Source: Panorpa germanica (taxonomy: Eukaryota > Arthropoda > Insecta > Mecoptera > Panorpidae). From it: a stretch of 64,000 nucleotides of DNA. Below are positions 36,853 through 46,609 of the stretch, piece by piece (within the stretch, counting starts at the first letter, position 1; each line of letters starts with the position of its first letter). The position numbers were made by a program, and so were the translations under genes. Under the pieces are notes generated by a model. It was not told where the DNA came from, made no database searches, and saw only the letters and a list, made by a program, of their open reading frames with translations. The DNA lies in the NCBI GenBank assembly GCA_963678705.1, contig OY783216.1, positions 14,179,818 through 14,243,817 of the forward strand, written 5' to 3'.

Positions 36853-38120
36853 TTGAACTTTACAGTTGAAATAGAGCTAAGATCAGAAGGTTAAAAGATA
36901 TTTGCAATGTGCATTAATCTTAAAGCAACGTTTAATATGATGAACCGGAAGAAGCTTTGGGAATTAGGGGAAGAACAAAACTTTATGAGAATCTAATTGA
37001 AGTAATTAAAGAAATCTACAGAGAGACAAAAAAGATAGTATGAGTCAAGGGTGACGAGTAAAAGGAATTTGGGATGGTAAGGGTGTGAATCAAGGTTCCC
37101 CTTTGAGCCTCGCGCTATTTTTAATCTACATATCAGATATGGAGGTAGTGACGGCAAGTGATCAAAACGGAGGGATGGTGATCGTAAAAATCAGGAAAAA
37201 ATGAACCCTTGCTTTCGCAGTAGACATAGTTATATTGGGAAAAATAATAAAAAGATAGTGTAAATTTAAAGTAGATGAGATTAAGGAACTAGAGGAGTTT
37301 AGTTATCTAAGGTACACGTTTAAAAAAAATCGAAGTAGGCAGATTTTGCTTTGGGAAGGGTGTGGAGAGTAGTGATAAATGTGTTCAATATACAAAAGAG
37401 AATTTCGTTGGTAGATAGACTCATTAGGAGTATTATGCTGCATGAAGCAGAGATATGGAGTTGAAAAGAACAAATGAATTTGGAAATAACTCAGGAGAGA
37501 TACATCAAATGGGTACTAAGGCTGGACAAGTGCACACCGATATATATGATAATAAATGATTTGAAAAAAAAATCGCTGCAGAAAAGAGGATAATCAAATT
37601 CGAAAAAAAATGAGAAATGCTGAACGCGAAATCGTGTGGAAAATAAGGGAGGAAAGTAGAAACAAAGTTGGAAGAGGAATGAAAATGATAAAGGACTACT
37701 TTAAAAGCAATGGAATGGCGACATAGGAGGCAGAGAGAAAAAGGCACAAATGTGAAACAGGAGGTAAGGAGCAGAGACAGAAAGATACAGCAGCAAAAAA
37801 AATTGAACAAATTTATAGTAGCAAATGCAATGAAAGATACAAAAAGGATTTGGAAGAGACATATCGAAATACATACGAGAAAAGACACAGGCGACATTAG
37901 AAAAATTGCAAGATTTAGATTAAGAAACGAAGAGAAAGGTAGTAGATGCTGTGAAAATAAAGAGAAAAGTATGTGCGGGAGGAAGATAGAAACGCTAGAG
38001 CACAATAGATATTCATGTGAAAAAAGGGTAAAAAGTGAAAAGAAGATTGTTTATCTATGACGAAGGTGGATGGCATAGTTAGAGAGAAAGAGCGAGAAAA
38101 GAGAAGGAAAGGTAGAGTAG
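36853..38120 (+). pseudogene. Lys/Glu-rich LINE ORF2, 3' half
   Basis: This continues the reverse transcriptase interrupted at 31402. It reads LNFTVEIEL, then INLKATFNMMNRKKLWE, then GVNQGSPLSLALFLIYISDME (the PQG box, about 37090), and TLAFAVDIVILGK where YADD should be, so the catalytic box is degraded. Further on come ITQERYIKWVLRLDKCTP, DIRKIARFRLRNEEKGSRC (about 37895) and a C-terminal zinc-like CGRKIETLEHNRYSC. These last phrases match the 'ERYLRWVLG.D..TPGY' and 'IARFRCGNE' pattern I associate with a LINE family frequent in Hymenoptera and other insects. Multiple stops are present. Confidence 0.7.
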
Positions 38121-38137
38121 AAACAGGAAGGAAAGTA

Positions 38138-38708
38138 GTCTATAAAAATCCCATATACCAACCACCTCATAGTTCAAACCATCCACCGCCTAATACACAA
38201 CCTCCACAATAAGCAAATAGACACACAATTTTTATGGATTTTATCCCATACCGGTATTGCACAAAACGAATAAGTTGACAATCATTCAAAAGAAGCAATT
38301 TAACCAGAGTGCTTTTCAGAAGAAGTATAGCAGAACTATAACATGTTCAGACATAAATAATAAAATTAAAATATTAGTAAATAGTACATGCCACAACCAA
38401 TATGTGGATAATGTCACAGCACACTAACAGTAAAGAATATTATTCTCCGATGCTCAAGGTATTGGTCGCACAAACAAGGGTATAAATATGCCTAAGAAAT
38501 ATAGACGGATATTTGAAAGCATGGAAAATCTAGAAAACCTTATTGAATTTATCAATAAAACTAATTTAATCTATTTATTTTAAATATTTATACTCGTATC
38601 TATGAGTTGTGAATTACGTATCGTAAATGTTTAAAAAAGTATATATTCTTTTAAGTGCTAATAAATGTTGAAAGTTGATGCACTCAAATAAGTATTAAAA
38701 AAAAAAAA
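38138..38708 (+). mobile_element. 5'-truncated, diverged copy of the I-type LINE 3' end
   Basis: The sequence aligns with 36140-36840 of the young LINE, with many substitutions: the CCATATACCAACCACC start, the RNase H phrase around TTTTTATGGATT, CACAACCAATATGTGGA at the zinc motif, and the shared AAGTTGATGCAC before the tail. A stretch of about 170 bp between the RNase H and zinc motif is deleted. A poly(A) of 12 lies at about 38698-38708. It is older than the full-length copy and lies just past the end of the Lys/Glu-rich LINE. Confidence 0.85.
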
Positions 38709-38709
38709 T

Positions 38710-38951
38710 TTAAATAACATTATCTACAAAAAAAGGTATTTTCAATATTTTAGTGATAGTTATAAATTTCAAGATTCTCAAGCAATCATATCAATCTCTT
38801 ATTTTCAAGATGAATCTGAATAGGGAAGTCATCAGTTTGAAGGCTTCAATTGAAATCCAGGTTTAACCTACGTGTAGACCATGCAAATAATGTTAAATTT
38901 TGTTAGTGTATTAGGTTAATATACCACAATTTTAGTATTATGTTAATATAC
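38710..38951. other. Intron or intergenic sequence downstream of fibrinogen exon
   Basis: Low-GC sequence on the 3' side of the last visible fibrinogen-domain exon. I looked for the expected terminal exon and do not see one. Confidence 0.4.
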
Positions 38952-39069
38952 CTGTTTAAACAATCTTTGTACCACCATGCTCCCTCTAACCGAGTAGCAC
39001 AAGTATTGCTTTGAGGACCACGGTCTACTGTTGAAAACTGCTGCCCACTTAACGGTGTTAAAGAATCAC
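38952..39069 (-). CDS. Fibrinogen C-terminal domain protein, exon (third visible)
   Basis: This 118-bp exon reads GDSLTPLSGQQFSTVDRGPQ, then CATRLEGAWWYKDCLN. These are the fibrinogen-domain hallmarks: GDSL, FST.D, and C..(N).GAWWYK.C with the paired cysteines. The usual calcium-site DxDND is replaced by DRGPQSN, so calcium binding may be altered. The acceptor is TTACCTTTTTCAG and the donor is CAG|GTATAT. The entry phase (two bases of a codon) fits the exit phase of the exon at 45235. It leaves in phase 2, so at least one more exon must lie downstream, not found in this window. Such secreted proteins act in innate recognition or development; the subfamily is not resolvable. Confidence 0.82.
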
Positions 39070-39594
39070 CTGAAAAAGGTAATTAACATACATTGAAAAA
39101 TTGAATTAAATGTGTACTCTCCAGATGATTACAACTTGCACTTCTAAAGAGATGAACACAAAAACTTATTTAAAAATATTTGATAAATTTATTATACACG
39201 AAGAATTAAAAAAAAAGTTAGATTTTTTAATTAGAAGTATATTTAGGCAATTATAATATTCCGTAATGAATTAATAGTTAGGTCAACTAGGAATTATAAT
39301 ATTCCGTAATGAATTGATAGTTAGGTCAACTAGGAGTTCAAGCACATTCTAAACTTTTTCTTGATTCTCTGCAGGCATGACCTTTAGTTCACTGTTTTTA
39401 AATTCGCTGCATACTATGTTTATACCATTTCAATAAATCTATATGTCATAACAGAAACTGAGATTCCTTATATAACAGCCTACCTGGCGGCTTCATCCGC
39501 AGACTCGTTGGCCGATATTAAGCAATGGCCTAATATTCAAATATTATATGTATTAATTATTCATAACTACAGGGTTTATTTTTGAGTTTCTATT

Positions 39595-39640
39595 ATCAGC
39601 GATAGCTGTTACTTTTAAATATAAATACGACTATCTGGGT
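39595..39640 (-). repeat. Second copy of the 21747 conserved segment (inverted)
   Basis: On the minus strand this reads AACCCAGATAG, CGTATTTATATTTAAAA and CAGCTATCGCT, matching 21747-21790 at about 90%. The downstream hairpin is not conserved here. It is probably a 5' end of the same element family, with nothing else of that element visible nearby. Confidence 0.55.
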
Positions 39641-39800
39641 TTAAAATTTTTTTTTTATTACTATTTCCATTTATAATTTACAATCTGTCCTAAAAGACAT
39701 TCATCAAATTTTTTTGGCACACAAAAATGACATGTGAGCTTGCCATCCACCGTTGACGTACTCTTTAGCATAATATATTATATTAATACCAGTATAATGC

Positions 39801-39885
39801 TGTTAGAGTAGCTGCTTTTAAATTAGTAATTTAGTATTCTATAATGTATATTATTAGTTAGATAATAATTTAAGGGCTTATTTTG
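39801..39885 (+). repeat. LTR-like fragment matching the copia LTR at 43635
   Basis: TGTTAGAGTAG, then TTAGTAATTTAGTATTCTAT and AGTTAGATAATAAT align with the start of the 43635 LTR (TGTTAAAGTAG onward). Similarity fades after about 85 bp. It is likely the eroded 5' LTR of the copia element, or a solo fragment. Confidence 0.6.
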
Positions 39886-41700
39886 CAACTCCGTCGGGTA
39901 GAGATCTAGTGTCGTGTTCGAATTTGTATACGACGGGGTTGTTTCGTGACGGTCTGATGTCATGCCATAATTTTAGCCAGAAGTTAAATTGGATTGGTTG
40001 TAAACTTAGCTACAGTTATCAACAAAGATTTAAAATATTAACCAAAAAAAGATCTTTTTAAATTAAATCTTTTATAATTAGTAAATATACACTTGTATTA
40101 AACAGTATAAACGTTTGTATTAAAATTAATTTAATAATAAAATGCGAAATTACAATTAGACACCACAATGACTGGAAAATAAATACAACATATATTGCAA
40201 CTAATTTATTATACTATAACAATTCTGTACTTATAATGCATAACAAAATTGAAAATATATGATTCAAACATATAACATAATTATTAACAATATAACATAA
40301 TTCAACAACACTTTTCAGAGTAATACAAGTACATTTTGTTTCATTTACTTCTTCAACATTTATACTATAATAACTGCATCTATTCATATGTACGTATATT
40401 GGTAGAGTGGAGCGTATACAGGATCAGAAGAATTAATTTCACTATTCGTATATGTGTACAAAATGTAGCACCTATTACTCCCTGCATGTTGTATTTATTG
40501 TAAAACATGACAATGCAATGATTGCAATGACAGGTTTATACATAAAAATATATAAGATATAGATATCGGTGTTTTTATATAATACTACACTGCTTTGAAA
40601 TTATTTTTTTATTTATAGTTTGTGGGAATCTGATGTATTTATGCATCAAGTATTTCATTATCAAATCACAGACTGGATGTATACTTTTACTAAGGATCAT
40701 CTGTAAAAGTGATGCATTGTATTTTCCTCCCATAACTCGTTGATAACCCTCATGCAAAAAGCTGTAGAGCGGCATAAAACTAAAACAGAGTAACAATTAA
40801 AGACACAGAAACCTAATACATTCGTTTAATTCTATTATAAAAACATATCTTCTATCAATATCGCAGATCTTTTAATTTCTTTAAGCGCGTTCGATTTCAG
40901 TGTTGCGATTATCATCTTAACTATTTTCTTCGAAAATCTAAATTCTGCTCTAAATTTTCATTTAATATGGATCAATACAAAATCTCAATGGTAATAATCT
41001 CAGGTATTCTTGATGGTACGCAGCAATTACCTAAAGAAGCACATCATTGAAACTGTCGTAAAATACTTACATTCTACTACTACTACTACTACTACTACTT
41101 AAATAATCCAAATATAAGTAAATAGTCAAAGTATTAAATATGCAAAATTAAAAGTATTAAAACATAATTCGTATTTGCAAATATACTTCCCTAATATTAA
41201 AAAAAATTATAGGCAGTTATTTAATTAGCTAGACCACTTTTTTTTAAACTTTTTCAAAAATTACTGCATTTTCATATGTTTTATGTTCAATATCATTCAT
41301 TATTTAAAAAAAAATTAGATTTATATATAGAATAGTATAGCCAGAATCTAAAAAGGACGATGCCACATAAACTGAAATAAGGAAACATAATGTAATTTCC
41401 AACTTATATCGTAAAGCTGAAAGTTACGCTAAGTCGATGATGAAGTCTAAACAAGTTTTGTAACAGAAAGCATTTATGAGAAATTTATGGAACAGGAGAC
41501 TGCACATAAAGCATAGAAATCGATACCACAACAATTTAAAGCAACTTCTAAAGATCAACTGTTTAAATTATGTTTTGACTTTTTTGAATTTAGTTGGTTC
41601 GAAGAAAGTGATGTAACAACCCATATAGCAAAATGAAGAAGTTTGTGAAGTGAGCTAAATATTGGTCTAGAGATAAGAGGAGAAAACAACTTACCACAGT
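39886..41700. other. AT-rich sequence, no recognised gene
   Basis: This would be the leader and gag region of the copia relic, but I can read no gag or protease. A minus-strand frame at 40575-40796 (LYSFLHEGYQRVMGGKYNAS) is preceded by a splice-like TCTGTTTTAG, yet matches nothing I know. An (ACT)n tract lies at 41083-41099. Confidence 0.4.
41083..41099. repeat. (ACT)n microsatellite
   Basis: A short pure trinucleotide run in intronic sequence. Confidence 0.85.
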
Positions 41701-41705
41701 TAATA

Positions 41706-42305
41706 TTGCTTTTTAAAGTTTTTATTTATTTTACAATTTGCGTTTATATTGTTTTATATAGTATTGACCCATTCATAAAATGTTTAAGGAAGAGAATTAA
41801 TAAAAAATTATGCAAATTACGAGACATATTAGACAAAATTGAATTAAAAATCTTAGTAGAAAAATCTAAAGCTGTCTTTTTTACTAGACACAAAATTATA
41901 TTAACTCCGAGGATATTACATAATAACAAAAATATTATTATATCAAATAGATCAAAGTTTTTAGGTATTTGGTTTGACTGTAAATCTACTTAGAGCTTTG
42001 AAATTGATAAAATTATACTTAAATGCAATAGAAGAATAAATGTTTTAAGAAGTCTAGCAGGAAGTAAATGGGGAGCTCATCCTTTATCTTTACTGCAAAT
42101 TTATCAAGCTATTATAAGTTCCCAATTAGACTATTCAAGTATATTAATTAGTACAGCTTCAAAATCAAGAATATTAAAATTGGATAGAATACAACACAGA
42201 AATTTAAGAATCGCTTTAGGTTGCATGACTTCAACTCCAACTCATATACTTCAAGCTGAATCCAATATAGCTCCATGGTTTGTGCTACAAATGCAAAGGT
42301 AAGAG
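41706..42305 (+). pseudogene. LINE reverse transcriptase C-terminal fragment
   Basis: After LRDILDKIELKILVEKSKAV and ISNRSKFLGIWFD comes a stop (41991). The same frame then continues with CNRRINVLRSLAGSKWGAHP, LLQIYQAIISSQLDYSS, KLDRIQHRNLRIALGCMTS and TPTHILQAESNIAPW. These correspond to the thumb region after the YADD box of I/jockey-type LINEs: 'FLG.W.D', 'LR.L.GT.WG', 'LDYGS', 'LD.IQ...LR...G...STP'. The YADD box itself is not present. Only two or three disruptions are seen, so it is fairly recent, but it lacks both ends. It is embedded in the copia relic and antisense to the host gene. Confidence 0.75.
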
Positions 42306-42399
42306 TCACTAAAGCAGGAGTTGCGTTAAGAAGTTGGAGTTAAGTGGATATCTGATGAAAGACTCAGATAATAGTGAACAAACAAATAATGCAAATAGA

Positions 42400-42785
42400 C
42401 CCGATCCATTAGCAAGTGTGTTTAGTTTATCCATTTCAGATGAAGTACATACACCAGAGACCAACTCAATGGATTCACTAAAAGAAAATAAAACATAGAA
42501 GTTGACAAAACTTCAAGAAGGAGTCAAACCCATACCTTCATAATGGGTTTATAGTAAAGATGAACCCAGATGAAAGCATTAACACATTTAAGGCTGGTTG
42601 TAGAAGGTTTTAGTCAATGGCAAAGTATAGACTATAACATATAGCAGTGTTAACTGCAGCAGCTTAATAAAAAATGCAACACAATTTGATGTATCAACAG
42701 TTTTTCTTTATTGAGAACTAGACGAATCTAGATATATGATGCAAGCAGAAGGTTTCGAAGATTGTATGGTCTAAAACAATCTCCA
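42400..42785 (+). pseudogene. Ty1/copia reverse transcriptase N-terminal fragment
   Basis: It reads KLTKLQEGVKPIPS followed by WVYSKDEP, then NTFKAGC, ATQFDVSTVFLY and ELDESRYMMQAEGFEDCM. This is the order of the copia RT start (W.L..LP.G.KPI..RWV, then QFDV.TAFLYG.L.E..YM.QP.GFE). Several stops and frame slips are present and the conserved Ala of STAFLYG is Val. The RT then breaks off at about 42785, where a Lys/Glu-rich LINE fragment intrudes; copia sequence resumes at 43235 with RNase H. Confidence 0.8.
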
Positions 42786-42789
42786 GAAC

Positions 42790-43230
42790 ATGGAGAAGAG
42801 ATGAAAAATAGCTAAGCGCAAAAGGCGGTAAGATATATGCTATGTTTATTGATATTAGGGAGTTAATGAGATGGTAAAACCTTGATGAGATTCTAATTAA
42901 ACTAATAATTTATAGAAAGTAAGAGTTGGGGGCGACGACTCAGAAAAGTTCTGGACGGATAAGGGTGTGAGGCAGGGGTTGAGCTCCGAGTTATTTTTAT
43001 TTTACATATTAGATATGGAGGAAGTAATGAAAAGGACTTAAGACAAAGAGATGAAAATCGGAAAAAACATAAAAATATGGACCTTAGCTTACGCAGACGA
43101 CATTGTCATTTTTTCGGAAAGGGATGGAGAACTGCAGGAGATGAGAGTTTGACTGAGGGGATACTTAGACAGAAAAGCAATGAGCAATTAGCAATGAGAA
43201 AGGTATAGAGATTAGGAGAAAATGTGCTTA
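42790..43230 (+). pseudogene. Lys/Glu-rich LINE reverse transcriptase fragment inside copia
   Basis: It reads GGKIYAMFIDIRELMRW, DKGVRQG with a damaged PLSS, ELFLFYILDMEEVMKRT, KIWTLAYADDIVIFSERDGE with an intact YADD box (about 43095), then LRGYLDRKAMS. It is the same LINE family as 52110-54960 and 30260-38120. Both ends are abrupt and there is no tail. It separates the copia RT from its RNase H, and the intervening copia sequence is lost. Confidence 0.75.
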
Positions 43231-43234
43231 GTGC

Positions 43235-43580
43235 GGATGTGCAATTTCGACAACTAAGGCTGAAGTTGTAGCAGCGTCAGAAACAGCAATAGAAATAATA
43301 CGGCTTAAAAGACTATTTCAAGATATATCAATTCTAAAAGAAGTGCATGTCCTTTAGTTTGATATCAGAGAAGCTGTAAAGCTATCTTATAATCCTAAAT
43401 ATCACCAAAGGACTAAGCACATAGAAATGAAGCATTTCTTTAAAATAGAAAGTGTGCTGGTAGGAAAAATAAATGTGAAACAAGTTCCAACACAGAGGCA
43501 AGTCGCTGACATTATGACAAAACATCTAGCTAGGTCGCCACTAAAAATTCTATGTGATTTAATAGGATTGTCTACCTAAA
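43235..43580 (+). pseudogene. Ty1/copia RNase H C-terminal fragment
   Basis: It reads ISTTKAEVVAASETAIEI, RLKRLFQDISI, then FDIREAVKLSYNPKYHQRTK, HIEMKHFFKIESVLVG and QVPTQRQVADIMTKHLA, ending in a stop at 43578. This is the standard end of a copia polyprotein (STTEAEY.A, D.Q.A..L..NP..H.RTKHI, ADI.TK.L). The catalytic Glu of TEAEY is retained as KAEV in altered context. A purine-rich tract and an LTR follow. Confidence 0.85.
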
Positions 43581-43619
43581 TTATAACCAGTACGTTATAG
43601 AATGACTGGTAACCAATAT

Positions 43620-43634
43620 AAAGGCAAGGAATAG
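43620..43634 (+). promoter_or_regulatory. Polypurine tract before the copia 3' LTR
   Basis: AAAGGCAAGGAATAG, purine-rich and directly abutting the TG of the LTR, is where plus-strand priming would occur. Confidence 0.55.
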
Positions 43635-43789
43635 TGTTAAAGTAGGTATCGTTATATTAGTAATCTAGTATTCTATAACGGAAATTTTTAATTAGATAGT
43701 AATGTAAGTATGTAATATAAGTTGTACATCATATTTCAGTTGTTTAGAGACATGAATAAATGATAAAGATAATAAAAGATTTATTTTCA
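43635..43789 (+). repeat. Copia 3' LTR (about 155 bp)
   Basis: It starts TGTTAAAGTAGG and ends TTTTCA, matches the TG...CA rule and follows the RNase H fragment and polypurine tract. Its first part matches 39801-39885. AATAAA-like signals (ATGAATAAATG) lie near its end. Confidence 0.6.
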
Positions 43790-45234
43790 AATAAAAAAAG
43801 AAATACTCGTTCAATATTAAAATAACTTTTTATATAAATTGACAAAGAAAGTATATTATTTTCAACAAAATATAGAATATTTTCAATTTATTCGTTATTT
43901 GACCAACTTTATTGCAAAATAAGTTTTTTTTTTCGATTCGTAAATAAGTACTAAAGTTAGCGTATATATCAAATTTCAACTTTTAAGCCCAATGTTTTAC
44001 CTTCACAAAAACCGCCCCAATTCCCTTAAATAAAGTTTTTGAATTTTGAATTTTTTTTTGTAACGACATATTTTAATATTAAGTAATCCGAAATTTGACT
44101 TTCTCCAAAGTTTCCTACGGGTCATCTTAATTTTCTCAAGGCCCTTTTTTTAAGGGTTTCCAGGAAATTCTGAGAAAAATCCGAGGACGCCAATAGTCTT
44201 AAAATTTTTTTTCAGCGAAATGGACAATTTTCAAGAAAATGCGCGAAGCCGTTTTTGAGCCATCATATTATAATGGCGGTCGCAAATAAACAAACAAACA
44301 TATAAACATATAAACTTTCACTTTAATCATTATAATATAGGATATTCTATAATACTTTAAATGCTTTTATTTTCTCTTTAGGTTTATTTTGAATTAAGAT
44401 TATTGTAACAATTTTGGCGTTGGTTGCAGTTATCGTTTTTAACTTCTAACACCAAAAAATACAATTTTTTAAGTGCGTGAAGTGGAGTGAAAAGAGAGAA
44501 AAGAGGAGAGAAAGCTGTAGAGCCCTCTATGACGACTATGTACGTGTGAGTGAGGGAATAAAGGAAAGGGAGCTTGATTCTCGAACCTGCGATATAGGGT
44601 GCACCACATACACACACGGCTTGGGTTCTTTTAATTGCCGAGCTACAGTAATTATTTTCACTATACGGTTGCGTTAACTTAATTAATAAGGAATAGCTTC
44701 AGTTAAATTATAAGAGGATTTACACTTTTTAAAGACTTTATTTAACACACAAAATAGACAAAACAATTTACGTCTATTTACAATAACTATTTATAATTTC
44801 ATTTCATATATTCTGGTTGACCGTTTATCGCCGACTGACTGTGACACAGTGCACCTGTTCCTTTTATACTGTCCAGTGTAGTAGCAGAATACCACTTTTC
44901 TCAAAATTCGTGGAATTTCTAGAATAATTCTATGACGTGGCGCTTAGTGTAATTATTTACATAAATCGACGAGTTCATAACGCATATAATCCTTATGCGT
45001 TTTATTTATGTCTTGTTTATCTCTTATTTCTAAGCACTCTGTGCAGTAATATTATACAGTCTCAAATAAATAATGTTGTTGTAACATTTTAATGTTCGCC
45101 CACAAATTGGTAACAATATTTAAAACAAAGATTTTACACCAGTTAGTGCGATAGTCTAACAACTATAAAGCGCTTATATCTTACATATTTTAAAGAAAAA
45201 AAAATTATTATTAAATTATACTTATAAAAATTAC
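43790..45234. other. Intronic sequence, one possible non-autonomous element end
   Basis: AAACAAACAAACATA followed by TTATAATATAGGATA at 44293-44345 resembles the 3' end of a short non-autonomous element, but I cannot define its other end. The stretch 44460-44600 is purine-rich. No gene is recognised. Confidence 0.3.
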
Positions 45235-45379
45235 CTGCATCCCCAGAGTATCCTTTAACAAAGAGACGGTATCCGTCATCTGCAGATCCCAGCGAGAATA
45301 CAGAGTAATGAGCATGTTTAGTAACATCATCAAAGTCTTTCAACTGAATGTGCAGTTCGCAGTTGTATTTCGACGATAT
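45235..45379 (-). CDS. Fibrinogen C-terminal domain protein, exon (second visible)
   Basis: This 145-bp exon reads ISSKYNCELHIQLKDFDDV, then HAHYSVFSLGSADDGYRLFV and KGYSGDAG. It fits the fibrinogen-domain stretch 'L...L.DF....A.Y..F.VG....YRL.V.GYSG.AGDSL'. The acceptor is CTATTCACAG and the donor GCAG|GTAATT. It enters in phase 0 and leaves after one base of the Gly codon that the 38952 exon completes. All residues are open and plausible, and nothing suggests decay. Confidence 0.88.
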
Positions 45380-45840
45380 CTGTGAATAGTTTGTTTAATT
45401 ATTATTTTGTAATTGTGTTTTACTTAATATTAGCCCATTTCCGATACTAATTCTATTCTGATCTTCTACTTTTTTTACTTTGACCGTTTTTTGGTGTTGG
45501 TACCACGTAAATGTGTACTACACCTTTATCTAATAATGTATTGAATATTAAAACATATAATAAATTGAAATTTACATTAACCAAATCCAGAAAAGAATAG
45601 CGTTTGACCAGAAATTCTAACGGAAAATATCAACCACCGTGATGTGTACTCTAAGCAGATTGTATAACACATTTATTGAATATTAAATAGTGTTATTATT
45701 GAGAAGTTCCCAAACTAAGGTTCAACGTAATATCTGTTTGGGTATCTTATCACTAATATGGACAAAACACTTGTTTTCCTCATTTTGGAATTTGCATCTG
45801 TATAATTAGTTATTGTTCTTTATACACTAAAGTATTGTAC

Positions 45841-45957
45841 CTGGTGAACTTGCTCCAATCCTAGCCAATGCTCTCCATACAGATCTCCAAATCCTTGCAT
45901 GTAGTTCTTAAATTTTTTAAAAAAGCTGACATTACCATCAAATCTGTTTTGAATTAC
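45841..45957 (-). CDS. Fibrinogen C-terminal domain protein, exon (first visible)
   Basis: This 117-bp exon, exactly 39 codons, reads VIQNRFDGNVSFFKKFKNYM, then QGFGDLYGEHWLGLEQVHQ. It is the well-conserved 'W(T/V)VIQ.R.DGSV.F...W..Y..GFG...GE.WLGL..(I/L)H' block. The acceptor TTTTAAAG has a weak pyrimidine tract; the donor is CAG|GTACAA. It runs in phase 0 into the 45235 exon through a 461-bp intron. The preceding exon (expected to end GGGWT) was not found up to 64000, so the gene starts outside the window or its exon is unrecognised. Confidence 0.88.
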
Positions 45958-46609
45958 CTTTAAAATAATAGAAATATAAATTAATTAAAAGTTGTATTCA
46001 ATTTTATATTTCTTCTCTTTTTCTAAGTTAAAAAATTTAAGGTATGAAGATTTTGAAGGAACTGATATTTAATATAGTTAAGCCCTATGTACGTTGTATC
46101 ATATATTTTACGTAACGTTAACCGTGCATTGCGTTACGTTATTAAAGGTTATTTTAACAAAGCCTTTAAAAAACATGTATTGTATAATCACAATTGAGTC
46201 CACGAAAACCTGCTCTCTCATCTTTTACTATATTTTATCATTACATTTGGAAAATTAAATAGTATATTAATAGTATGTTAATCTTCATCTAACCAGTTCA
46301 TGTATAAACTGCATCGCGTAGTTAATAACTTGCTTAAGCAGTATTGCGTTATGATTATTGGATTAAATAAATATTGTTCTCTTGAAAATAAAAAAAAAGT
46401 ATTTTTATGAAAGTTTAAACTAATTAAACTTTTATTATCATCTTACTATTATTGAAAGTAGTCGATTCTGTAAATGTACTATAGAGAAACACAAAGAGAC
46501 TTTTACCGCTCATTATGATCACATTTGACAATTAAGAGGCCATTAAGGCAATTATGAACATTTTGGGGAAGACAATCAGAATGGAATCAATAAGAAAATC
46601 AATACTAGT
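45958..46609. other. Presumed intron upstream of the first visible fibrinogen exon
   Basis: AT-rich, no exon or element recognised. TTACGTTA-like words cluster near 46110-46140. Confidence 0.4.

Larger units (their letters stand above)
39070..45234 (-). other. 6.2-kb intron packed with element fragments
   Basis: The intron runs from donor GT (45233-45234) to acceptor AG (39070-39071). It holds an inverted copy of the 21747 segment, a copia relic with LTR-like ends, a LINE C-terminal fragment and a Lys/Glu-rich LINE fragment. Every identified coding relic here lies on the plus strand, antisense to the host gene. Confidence 0.75.

Noticed and set aside
44290..44345. 3' end of a non-autonomous element
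   Set aside because: The AAACAAACAAACATA pattern is suggestive, but there is no defined second end or repeat copy in this window.
38952..45957. Naming the fibrinogen gene (scabrous, angiopoietin-like, ficolin)
   Set aside because: Only the middle of the domain is visible; nothing outside it discriminates between subfamilies.
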